The notes under the pieces: model-generated
What the model saw: only the letters and a program-made list of their open reading frames with translations
Told to the model about the DNA's origin: nothing
Databases searched by the model: none
Made by a program: the position numbers and the translations under genes
Shown here: in pieces, positions 1 to 6,062 of the stretch
How positions within the stretch are numbered: the first letter of the stretch is position 1
Layout of the letters: each line of letters begins with the position of its first letter
Source of the DNA: Solirubrobacterales bacterium
Lineage (GTDB): Bacteria > Actinomycetota > Thermoleophilia > Solirubrobacterales > Solirubrobacteraceae
Direction: 5' to 3'
Assembly: GCA_013695395.1 (NCBI GenBank)
Contig: JACDAP010000293.1
Span: 1-7,020, forward strand
DNA length: 7,020 nucleotides

Positions 1-154
1 GTGCGGGACGGCCGAGCCGCGAGAGCGCTTGCGCCCGCTCCGCAGGCGTGAGCTGCGGAGCGATCGACACCTCGCCCGAGGCGGCTGCAGACGACGAGCG
101 GCGGCGCGCATCGCGCACCGCCGCGGATTCTGCGGGTGGAGCCTCGCGCTCCAC
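1..154 (-). CDS. Possible 5' portion of an unrecognised gene, running off the left edge
   Basis: Reading leftwards from a GTG at 154-152, one frame stays open for 51 codons to the window edge. It begins with a polar Ala/Glu/Arg/Ser-rich stretch that looks disordered, then becomes more protein-like (GEVSIAPQLTPAERAQALSR, about residues 28-47). The codon pattern fits coding sequence: G-rich first positions, A/T-richer second positions and about three quarters G/C at third positions. The other frames here give Arg/Ser-rich nonsense. The start would lie 8 nt beyond the sdhE stop; a second GTG at 118-116 is an alternative. Neither has a convincing Shine-Dalgarno sequence. I do not recognise the family, and it does not resemble the small SdhF of archaeal SdhABEF. 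The stretch could equally be an untranslated 3' region of the sdh operon. Confidence 0.35.
   Translation of the reverse strand, partial: MEREAPPAESAAVRDARRRSSSAAASGEVSIAPQLTPAERAQALSRLGRPA
36..62. repeat. Perfect 10-bp inverted repeat (hairpin)
   Basis: CGCTCCGCAG (36-45) and CTGCGGAGCG (53-62) are exact reverse complements separated by a 7-nt loop. The stem is 80% G/C, and no T-run follows on either strand, so it is not a textbook intrinsic terminator. It could be a bidirectional terminator or an mRNA 3'-end stabiliser after sdhE. If the edge ORF is real, it would lie inside coding sequence. The repeat is seen directly; its function is inference. Confidence 0.5.
136..154 (-). terminator. 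Perfect 7-bp hairpin just after the sdhE stop
   Basis: GTGGAGC (136-142) and GCTCCAC (148-154) form a perfect stem with a 5-nt loop, starting 8 nt beyond the sdhE stop codon. There is no U-tract, which is common for GC-rich actinobacterial 3' ends but leaves termination unproven. In the minus strand the first three bases of the stem are also the GTG proposed as the start of the edge ORF. The alternative reading is therefore a structure that hides a start codon. Confidence 0.35.
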
Positions 155-162
155 GGGGCGAA

Positions 163-1131
163 CTACCAGCCGCCGGCGGTGGCAGCGGCGACGCTGCCGC
201 CCGAGACGGTCTCGCCGTGCTTGGTCCCGACGCCTGCGACGACCGTGGTCGTCCAGTCGATCACGGAGGTCGGCTTGACCACGTGACGCTGCAGGCCGAG
301 CTCCTTCGGCTCCAGGCCGAGGGCGAGGCCCACGAGCTGGGGGAGATGGAGGACCGGCATGTCGAGCGGGCGCCCGACGACCTTCTCGGCCAGCGGCTGC
401 TGCAGGTCGAGGTTCAGGTGGCAGAGCGGGCACGGGGTGACCAGGCAGTCGGCGTCCGCGTCGGCTGCGTCGGCGAGATGCGTGCCGGCCTGCTTGAGCG
501 AGGCCTCCGTGCTCATCGTGATGATCGGGAAGCCGCAGCACTTGTGCGACCCGGCGTACTCGATGACCGTGCCGCCGAGCGCCTCGATCACCAGCGACAG
601 GTACGTGTCGCGCGGGTTCTCGTCGGTGATCCCGATGCGGTCCGCCGGACGGACGATGTAGCACCCGTAGAACGGGCCCACCTTGAGGTTCGTGAGCGGC
701 CGCTTGACCAGCGAGCGGAGCTTGTCCAGGCCGATCTCCTCCACGAGCAGCCAGAGGAAGTTCTTGTTGGTGATGCCCTTCTCGTAGGAGAGGCCCTCCG
801 GCGCGAGCGTCTCGTTGACGTGGTCGCGGTACTCCTTGTTGTTGTCCAGGCGCTCCTGGCACTCCGACTGCGCGCCCTGGCAGGTGGAGCAGATGTTCAT
901 CATCAGGTCGGCGCCGTTCGCGATCTCCTGTTGCGCCATCGCGAACGTGCGGGCGTTCAGGGTGTCGGCGAGCTCCTGCGAGTGCTCGGCGATGACGCCC
1001 GCGCCGGTGCAGCAGGCGCGGTCGAGCTCGACCAGCTCGATGTCGAGCAGCGGGGCGACCGCGGCGACCGAGCCGTGGAGCTCGGGGGTGAAGCCGCGCG
1101 AGACGCAGCCGGGCCAGTAGGCGACACGCAT
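163..1131 (-). CDS. sdhE: HdrB-like CCG-domain subunit of type-E succinate dehydrogenase (SdhE)
   Basis: 322 aa. This is the third subunit of a non-classical succinate dehydrogenase/fumarate reductase, homologous to subunit B of heterodisulfide reductase and to MfrE. It is not the unrelated flavinylation factor also called SdhE. Two cysteine-rich CCG domains are visible. Domain 1 has C9, C40-C41 (written CCTG) and C81/C84 (CSTC). Domain 2 has C157, C198-C199-G200 and C234/C237 (CPLC). In this family such motifs bind a non-cubane [4Fe-4S] cluster, and in some SdhE proteins one of them binds zinc. No transmembrane helix is evident, so membrane contact would be peripheral or through amphipathic helices. 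The last 25 or so residues are Gly/Ala/Thr-rich and look disordered. The ATG at 1131 is chosen because the protein begins at the conserved YWPGC motif. It lies 2 nt after the sdhB stop, with AAGGGAG (1148-1142) 10 nt upstream inside sdhB. Longer upstream extensions of this frame only overlap sdhB. Confidence 0.92.
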   Translation of the reverse strand: MRVAYWPGCVSRGFTPELHGSVAAVAPLLDIELVELDRACCTGAGVIAEHSQELADTLNARTFAMAQQEIANGADLMMNICSTCQGAQSECQERLDNNKEYRDHVNETLAPEGLSYEKGITNKNFLWLLVEEIGLDKLRSLVKRPLTNLKVGPFYGCYIVRPADRIGITDENPRDTYLSLVIEALGGTVIEYAGSHKCCGFPIITMSTEASLKQAGTHLADAADADADCLVTPCPLCHLNLDLQQPLAEKVVGRPLDMPVLHLPQLVGLALGLEPKELGLQRHVVKPTSVIDWTTTVVAGVGTKHGETVSGGSVAAATAGGW

Positions 1132-1133
1132 GA

Positions 1134-2291
1134 TCAGGATGCTCCCTTGGCGTTGGCTCCGGGGGCGGACGGCGAGGCCTGGCCGTCGTCGCCCGCCCCG
1201 ACGACGACGGGCTCGTTGGCGGCGCCGTTCTTGTCGTCCTCGTCGTAGCCGGTGATGTAGAGGTTGAGGTCGACGCGCTCCTCGCGGCCCTCGACGGTGT
1301 CGAAGATCCGCTTGACGTGGTCGTCGGCCTTGTGCGGGTGCAGCAGGGCGACCTTGAGCGTCGCCTTGCCGCGGATGAGCGCCCGCGTGATGACGGGCAG
1401 CGACTTCGCGAGGAAGAGGCCGGCGGCGGGGTTGAACTTGCCGCCGAAGGAGTCGGCCAGCAGGTCGTTCTCGTGCAAAAGCCCGTTCTTGCGGATGTTC
1501 TTCACGAACGCGTGCTCGTGGTTGTAGCCGTTGTTGCGGTCGTTGATGTGGTGGTCGCCGCCGGCCCGGCGGCGCAGCCGCATGATCTGGTTCATCGGGG
1601 CGACGCCCTTCGGGCAGGCCTCGATGCACTTGAAGCAGTGCGTGCAGTCGTACATGCCGTGCGGATCCTCGGCGAGGTCCTTCAGGCGCTCGAACTGCTG
1701 CACGTCGCGCGGGTCACCGACGAAGCGGTAGGCCTTGGCCAGGGCGGCCGGGCCGATGAAGAGCGGGTCGACCTCCATCGAGAGGCAGTCCGAGACGCAG
1801 GCACCGCACTGGATGCAGGCCATCGACTGGGTCACGTCGACCATCGCCTCGCGATCGACGATGTGCTCGCGCTCCGGGAGCGGATCCTGGGCGAGCAGCC
1901 ACGGGGTGACGCGCTGGATCTTCTTCCAGTGGACCGCGTCCATGTCGACGATCAGGTCCTTGATGATCGGCATGTTGCCCATCGGCTCGACCTCGATCAC
2001 GCCGTCCTCGCCGGAGCTCTTGAGCGCGGCGGAGAGGTGGGTGTGGCAGGCGAGGCCCGGCTTGCCGTTGACGCGCACGCCACAGGAACCGCAGATCGCG
2101 GCCTTGCACGAGCAGCGGATGCCGATCGAGCCGTCGTACTTGCCCTTGGCCTGGAGGATGCCCTCCAGGACCGAGCGGTGCGGCTCGAGGTTGATCGTGT
2201 GCTCGTCCCAGAACGGCGGCTGGCCGGACTCCGGGTCGTAGCGGCGGATGCGCAGGGTGAAGTCCTGCGAGGGCTTGCGGGTATCGGCCAT
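1134..2291 (-). CDS. sdhB: Succinate dehydrogenase/fumarate reductase iron-sulfur subunit, extended form
   Basis: 385 aa. It carries electrons between the SdhA flavin and SdhE. The N-terminal ferredoxin fold holds the [2Fe-2S] ligands C62, C67, C70 and C82; C60 is an additional cysteine. The second domain has C159/C162/C165/C169, then C216/C219/C222/C226-Pro. Classical SdhB has no cysteine at the position of C219 (E. coli I209), so this centre is likely [4Fe-4S] rather than [3Fe-4S]. The Pro-Ser-Phe-Trp-Trp that follows the first motif in E. coli is replaced by Leu-Ser-Met-Glu-Val, and His207 of E. coli becomes Thr217, so the classical quinone site is absent. E. coli SdhB is about 238 aa. Here some 145 residues are added: a His/Asn-rich stretch (247-260), a helical region with hydrophobic patches (about 287-317) and a low-complexity tail (about 356-385). 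The start at 2291 follows a strong AAGGAA (2301-2296) 4 nt away. The gap to sdhA is 13 nt. Confidence 0.95.
   Translation of the reverse strand: MADTRKPSQDFTLRIRRYDPESGQPPFWDEHTINLEPHRSVLEGILQAKGKYDGSIGIRCSCKAAICGSCGVRVNGKPGLACHTHLSAALKSSGEDGVIEVEPMGNMPIIKDLIVDMDAVHWKKIQRVTPWLLAQDPLPEREHIVDREAMVDVTQSMACIQCGACVSDCLSMEVDPLFIGPAALAKAYRFVGDPRDVQQFERLKDLAEDPHGMYDCTHCFKCIEACPKGVAPMNQIMRLRRRAGGDHHINDRNNGYNHEHAFVKNIRKNGLLHENDLLADSFGGKFNPAAGLFLAKSLPVITRALIRGKATLKVALLHPHKADDHVKRIFDTVEGREERVDLNLYITGYDEDDKNGAANEPVVVGAGDDGQASPSAPGANAKGAS
1142..1148 (-). promoter_or_regulatory. Ribosome binding site of sdhE, inside the end of sdhB
   Basis: The minus strand reads AAGGGAG within the Lys-Gly-Ala codons near the sdhB C-terminus, 10 nt before the sdhE ATG. 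Together with the 2-nt intergenic gap this points to translational coupling of sdhB and sdhE. Confidence 0.6.
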
Positions 2292-2295
2292 GAGG

Positions 2296-2301
2296 TTCCT
2301 T
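2296..2301 (-). promoter_or_regulatory. Ribosome binding site of sdhB
   Basis: The minus strand reads AAGGAA four bases before the sdhB ATG, in the short sdhA-sdhB gap. It is the best Shine-Dalgarno sequence in the window and fixes the start at 2291 rather than the longer in-frame extension into sdhA. Confidence 0.75.
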
Positions 2302-2304
2302 GCT

Positions 2305-3999
2305 CTAGTACTTGCGCACTTCGGGCTGCCACTGGGTGACCGTGACGGGCGTGTAGGTGATGGTGGGCGCGTCACCGCCGTTCTTCGTCGTGTTGATGTG
2401 CTGCATGAAGTCCTCGTCGTTGCGGTCGGGGAAGTCGACGCGGTACTGCGCCCCGCGGGACTCCTTGCGCTCGATCGCGCCGACCACGGTGCACTCGGCG
2501 GCGTCGAGCATGTAGCCGAGCTCGATGGCGCCGAGGACATCCTGGTTGAAGACCGTGCCGCGGTCGTCCACGTAAGCGGTCTTCGCCTCCTCCTTGAGGC
2601 GGCGGACGACCTCGTGCGCCTTCTGGAGCCCGTCCTCCTCGCGGTAGACGGCCACGTACTGGTTCATCACGGTGCCGAGCTCGTCCTTGATCTCGGAGAT
2701 CCGGCGGCCCTCGCGCGGGCGGGCGATGATCTCGGCGATCTTCTGCTCGTCCTGGCGGGCCTGTGCCTCGCCGACCTCGGGCATCGCCATCCCCTTGGCG
2801 CGCTGCGCGGCGTGCTCGCCGGCGCGGCGGCCGAAGATCAGCGTGTCGAGCAGCGAGTTCGCGCCCAGGCGGTTGCCGCCGTGGACCGAGACACAGGCGA
2901 CCTCGCCCGCGGCGTAGAGGCCGTCGATCGGCGTCGCGCCGTTGATGTCGGTCTTCACGCCGCCCATGATGTAGTGCTGGCCGGGCCGGATGAGGATCGG
3001 CTCCTTCGTGATGTCCACGCCGGCGAAGTCCTTGCCGATGTTGACGATCTCGCGGAGCGCCTCGTGGACGCGCTTCTTCGGGACGACCGTGATGTCGAGG
3101 TAGATGCCCGACTTGTCCTCGCCGACACCCCGGCCCTCGTTGATCTCGGTCTGCTCGGCGCGGGAGACGACGTCGCGCGAGGCGAGCTCCATCTTGTTCG
3201 GTGCGTACTTCTCCATGAAGCGGTCACCGTCGCTGTTGAGCAGATGCGCACCCTCGCCGCGGGCGCCCTCGGTGATGAGAAAGCCGTTCTCGACCAGCGT
3301 GGTCGGGTGGTACTGGATCATCTCCATGTCCATGAGCGGCGCGCCGACGTCGTAGGCCTGCGCGATGCCGTCCGCGGTACAGATGAGCGCGTTGGTGGTG
3401 GGCTTGAAGCACTGTCCGGCCCCACCGGAGGCGAGAATCACGTTCTTCGCCGTGAAGGTTTCCATCGAGCCGGTGCGGATGTTCCGCGCGACGCAGCCGA
3501 CGCAGGCGCCCTCCTCGTCGATGATCAGCGAGGTGGTGAACCACTCCTCGTAGCGGTCGACCGTCTCGTGGTACTTCATGAGCTGCTCGTAGAGCACGTG
3601 CAGGATGGCCTGGCCGGTGATGTCCGCGACGTAGGCGGTGCGTTTGACCGAGGCGCCGCCGAACGCCCGCAGGTCGAGCTCGCCGGAGTCGTTGCGGTGG
3701 AAGGTGACGCCGATGTGCTCGAGGTGCATGACCTCGGCGGGCGCCTCCGAGCACATGACCTCGATCGCGTCCTGGTCGCCGAGGAAGTCGGCGCCCTTGA
3801 CGGTGTCGTAGGCGTGCGAGCGCCAGTCGTCGGTGACCGAGACCGCGGCGTTGATGCCACCGGCGGCCGCGACGGAGTGTGAGCGGACCGGGTGGACCTT
3901 GGAGAGGATCGCGACGGAGACACCGGCGTCGGCGGCCGCGACGGCGGCGCGCTGGCCGGCCAATCCGGCACCGATGATCAGGACGTCATGTGAAGGCAT
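2305..3999 (-). CDS. sdhA: Succinate dehydrogenase/fumarate reductase flavoprotein subunit
   Basis: 564 aa, close to the usual length (E. coli 588). It interconverts succinate and fumarate at a covalent FAD, joining the TCA cycle to the quinone pool. The Rossmann motif GAGLAG is at 10-15. The RSH motif at 39-41 supplies His41, which matches the histidine that carries 8-alpha-linked FAD. Substrate-site residues can be placed by motif: His231 (YHPTT), Glu244/Arg247 (TEGARGEG), Arg275 (ASRD), His342 (GQHYIMGG) and Arg377 (GGNRLGANS). The C-terminal domain ends in the family-typical EVRKY. No signal peptide or Tat motif is present, so the enzyme is cytoplasmic, unlike the periplasmic MfrA of epsilonproteobacteria. 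One oddity is Ala46 in the flavin loop, where E. coli SdhA has Gln50 and FrdA has Glu49. It is the first gene of the operon. The ATG at 3999 sits directly before the FAD motif; the upstream Shine-Dalgarno is weak. Confidence 0.97.
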   Translation of the reverse strand: MPSHDVLIIGAGLAGQRAAVAAADAGVSVAILSKVHPVRSHSVAAAGGINAAVSVTDDWRSHAYDTVKGADFLGDQDAIEVMCSEAPAEVMHLEHIGVTFHRNDSGELDLRAFGGASVKRTAYVADITGQAILHVLYEQLMKYHETVDRYEEWFTTSLIIDEEGACVGCVARNIRTGSMETFTAKNVILASGGAGQCFKPTTNALICTADGIAQAYDVGAPLMDMEMIQYHPTTLVENGFLITEGARGEGAHLLNSDGDRFMEKYAPNKMELASRDVVSRAEQTEINEGRGVGEDKSGIYLDITVVPKKRVHEALREIVNIGKDFAGVDITKEPILIRPGQHYIMGGVKTDINGATPIDGLYAAGEVACVSVHGGNRLGANSLLDTLIFGRRAGEHAAQRAKGMAMPEVGEAQARQDEQKIAEIIARPREGRRISEIKDELGTVMNQYVAVYREEDGLQKAHEVVRRLKEEAKTAYVDDRGTVFNQDVLGAIELGYMLDAAECTVVGAIERKESRGAQYRVDFPDRNDEDFMQHINTTKNGGDAPTITYTPVTVTQWQPEVRKY

Positions 4000-4040
4000 G
4001 TGGGTTCTCGCGCTCGGGACGGGTGAGGAACGGTTCGGAC

Positions 4041-4046
4041 TGTATA
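4041..4046 (-). promoter_or_regulatory. Candidate -10 box for the sdhABE operon
   Basis: The minus strand reads TATACA here, inside the palindrome GTATAC. It is the only AT-rich hexamer in the 120-nt intergenic region and lies about 40 nt before the sdhA ATG. I cannot find a convincing -35 box at 16-18 nt spacing. The flanking GTCGAC palindrome (4048-4053) could be part of an operator, but this is speculation. Confidence 0.3.
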
Positions 4047-4054
4047 CGTCGACC

Positions 4055-4084
4055 GACGCCCTCCGGCTTGCGCCCGAGGGCGTC
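4055..4084 (-). terminator. Perfect 9-bp hairpin between the protease gene and sdhA
   Basis: GACGCCCTC (4055-4063) and GAGGGCGTC (4076-4084) pair perfectly around a 12-nt loop. The hairpin begins 35 nt beyond the protease stop codon and ends just upstream of the candidate sdhA -10 box. No U-tract follows. It most likely ends the upstream operon. A part in sdh regulation is possible because it overlaps the place where a -35 box would be. Confidence 0.4.
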
Positions 4085-4119
4085 CTGCGGTGACTCGGCG
4101 CGTCCGCCGCACGGGCGCT

Positions 4120-5259
4120 CTAGACCGCCTCCGCCGCCGCGGTCAGGGCGCGCTGGACCTGCTCGGCGCTCACGACCCCGACGAGGAGCCCGTCGCCGTC
4201 GACGACCACCAGCGCGCCGAGGCTCTTCAGCTTGGGCGAGCGGATGAGCTGCTCGAGGCCGGTGGAGGCGGGCACGGCGAACTCGTCGCGGTCGGCCGCG
4301 GGGACCGCTTCGCCCGCAGTTGCGGCGGTCGCGTCGGAGGAGGCGTCGAGGATGCCGAGGAAGCGCCCGTCCCCCGCGACCACCGCCGACCAGGGCCAGC
4401 CCATGCGCTCGAGCTCGGCGATCGCCTCGGCGGCCGGGGTCGCGGCGTGGACCGTGGAGGGGTGGGTGCCCATCAGCGTCTCCGCGGTGACGCCCTCGAT
4501 CGATTCGGAGAAGTCAGCCCCGATCACGGCGGCCTTGGCGCCCTGGCCGAGGAAGAAGCCGAGGACCATGAACCAGATCCCGTTGAAGGGGTCGGTCGTG
4601 AAGGCCAGGTAGGCCCCGAGGCCGATCAGGACGTAGGAGAACCCGGTGCCCATCCGGCCGGCGATCCGGGTGCCGCGGTTCTTGTCACCCGTGAGGCGCC
4701 AGGCGATCGCGCGGGCGATCCGGCCGCCGTCGAGGGGGAAGGCGGGCACGAGGTTGAAGACGAGCAGGAACAGGTTGATCGTCGAGAGCCAGGAGAGGAG
4801 CGCGAGGGTGGGGGAGGTCGCGGCGTCCGAGAACCGGGCGGCGTCGAGCGTCTCGTCGGGGGAGCTCACGAGAATCGCCGCCCCGGTCGCCGCGATGACG
4901 ATGAGCGCGGTGACGGCGGGGCCCGCGGCGGAGATCCGGAACTCCTCCCCCGGGCTCTCGGTGTCACGCCCGAGCTTTGCCACCCCGCCGAAGAACCAGA
5001 GGTCCACACCCCGTACCTCGATGCCGTTGCGCCGAGCGACGAGCGCGTGGCCGAACTCGTGGAGCAGGATCGAGAGGAAGAACAGCGCAGCCGCGCCGAC
5101 GGCGACGCCATAGGCCTGCACGTCCGAGCCGCCAAGGACGTCACGGAAGTAGCCCGAGAGGGCGTAGACCAGGACGAACAGCACGATGAACCAGCTCGGG
5201 CTCGCCCCGATGCGGATGCCGAAGAGGCGCGCGAGTTGGATGGAGCCGCCGGTAGCCAT
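4120..5259 (-). CDS. M50 (site-2 protease family) membrane metalloprotease with CBS pair
   Basis: 379 aa integral membrane zinc protease. The HEFGH motif (67-71) gives zinc ligands His67 and His71 and catalytic Glu68. NLVPAFPLDGGR (169-180) supplies the third ligand, Asp177. Hydrophobic segments lie near 22-34, 50-68, 113-133, 151-172, 207-221 and 226-240. The catalytic helices therefore sit in the membrane, as in archaeal and bacterial S2P proteins. Two CBS repeats follow (about 255-310 and 316-375), a regulatory module that in other proteins binds adenine nucleotides. No PDZ domain is present. Such enzymes cleave transmembrane substrates such as anti-sigma factors; no anti-sigma or sigma gene is next to it, so the target is unknown. 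The ATG at 5259 overlaps the hydrolase stop by one base (TGATG), with only a weak GGGG upstream, so translation is probably coupled. Longer extensions of this frame are shadows of the hydrolase. Confidence 0.93.
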   Translation of the reverse strand: MATGGSIQLARLFGIRIGASPSWFIVLFVLVYALSGYFRDVLGGSDVQAYGVAVGAAALFFLSILLHEFGHALVARRNGIEVRGVDLWFFGGVAKLGRDTESPGEEFRISAAGPAVTALIVIAATGAAILVSSPDETLDAARFSDAATSPTLALLSWLSTINLFLLVFNLVPAFPLDGGRIARAIAWRLTGDKNRGTRIAGRMGTGFSYVLIGLGAYLAFTTDPFNGIWFMVLGFFLGQGAKAAVIGADFSESIEGVTAETLMGTHPSTVHAATPAAEAIAELERMGWPWSAVVAGDGRFLGILDASSDATAATAGEAVPAADRDEFAVPASTGLEQLIRSPKLKSLGALVVVDGDGLLVGVVSAEQVQRALTAAAEAV

Positions 5260-6059
5260 CACCCCATCTTCGCAGCGCGGGCCAGGAAGGCGACCACGGC
5301 GGCTGCGTAGCGCTCCGGCTCGTCCTCCACGACGAAGTGCCCGGCGCCGGTGAGCACCTCGAGCTCGGCGTGCGGGATCTCCTCCAGCAGCCGGTGGGCG
5401 CCGGCGATCGGGGCGAACGGGTCGTCCTCGCCCCACAGCAGCAGGGTCGGCACCTCCAGCGCGGCGAGCTTGCCCTTGTACGGCTCCAGCTCGGAGAACT
5501 CGCCGGAGCGGTAGAGCTCGAGCTGGGCGGCGCGCCGGTCCTCGGTGGCGAACGCCTCCCAGTAGCTGGCGATCGCGGCCTGCGTCATGCCCTGCGAGGC
5601 GGAACGCAGGAGCCCGGTGAAACCGTCCGCGTCGAGGGCCTCCAGGAGCTTCTCGCCCTCGCCGGGCGTGCGCATCAGCTCGGCCATGCCGTGCCACTTG
5701 CCGTCGGGGAAGAAGCCGGTGTCGCTGATCACGAGACCCGCGACGGCGTCGGGGTGGTCGCAGGCCCAGCGCAGCCCGATCAGCCCGCCCCAGTCGTGCA
5801 CGACGAGCACGAAGCGCTCGAGCCCCTGTTCGGTCCGCCACTGCTCGAACGCCTCCATGTGGGCCGCCCACGTGGCGGGCCGGACGACCGGGGAGGCCCC
5901 GTAGCCGGGGAGGTCGGGGGCAAGGGCCCGGCGGCCGGCGCCCGCGACGAGCGAGAGCGTCGTGTCCCACATGCGCGCGCTCTCCGGCCAGCCGTGCAGG
6001 CAGACGACCGGGGGTGCTTCGGTCGGCGTCTCGGGGCGCGCTTCACGGTGGATGAGCAC
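5259..6059 (-). CDS. Alpha/beta hydrolase with Asp nucleophile (epoxide hydrolase/haloalkane dehalogenase-like)
   Basis: 266 aa, with no signal peptide and probably cytoplasmic. HGWPE (22-26) forms the oxyanion loop. The nucleophile elbow is HDWGG (88-92), so the nucleophile is Asp89, not Ser. Asp212 or Asp213 (GEDDPF) and His241 (GAGHF) complete the triad. An Asp nucleophile with Trp next to it is typical of epoxide hydrolases and haloalkane or haloacetate dehalogenases. HGWP favours epoxide hydrolase, and Tyr166 and Tyr183 in the cap region could be the ring-opening tyrosines, but I cannot decide the substrate. The GTG start at 6059 is the first start codon after an in-frame TGA that ends the acyl-CoA dehydrogenase, with one codon (GAC) between them. 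There is no clear Shine-Dalgarno, so translation probably depends on reinitiation. It overlaps the next gene by one base. Confidence 0.9.
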   Translation of the reverse strand: MLIHREARPETPTEAPPVVCLHGWPESARMWDTTLSLVAGAGRRALAPDLPGYGASPVVRPATWAAHMEAFEQWRTEQGLERFVLVVHDWGGLIGLRWACDHPDAVAGLVISDTGFFPDGKWHGMAELMRTPGEGEKLLEALDADGFTGLLRSASQGMTQAAIASYWEAFATEDRRAAQLELYRSGEFSELEPYKGKLAALEVPTLLLWGEDDPFAPIAGAHRLLEEIPHAELEVLTGAGHFVVEDEPERYAAAVVAFLARAAKMG

Positions 6060-6062
6060 GTC

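Noticed and set aside
1..51. C-terminus of a convergent plus-strand gene ending at the TGA at 49-51
   Set aside because: Only 16 codons are visible, with no recognisable sequence. The opposite-strand frame has a better coding pattern.
136..1248. 370-codon plus-strand frame, with similar ones at 1317-2339 and 4090-5310
   Set aside because: All are antisense to well-supported genes (sdhE, sdhB, the protease), have biased composition and no recognisable motif.
1132..1629. N-terminal extension of the sdhE frame to 1629
   Set aside because: The added residues are an Arg/Pro-rich out-of-frame reading of sdhB. The conserved CCG protein begins at the ATG at 1131, which has a Shine-Dalgarno sequence.
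2292..2540. N-terminal extension of the sdhB frame to 2540
   Set aside because: It overlaps the end of sdhA and is Ser/Thr/Arg-rich nonsense. The ATG at 2291 has a strong AAGGAA upstream.
2248..3882. 544-codon open frame on the plus strand
   Set aside because: It lies entirely antisense to sdhB/sdhA, and its product is a Val/Leu/Arg/Asp/Ala-rich string with no domains. Such frames arise when GC-rich codons are read from the other strand.
5260..5970. Extension of the protease frame, suggesting a 616-residue fusion
   Set aside because: The extra part is a Gly/Arg/Pro-rich shadow of the hydrolase gene in another frame. The protease starts at 5259 within TGATG.
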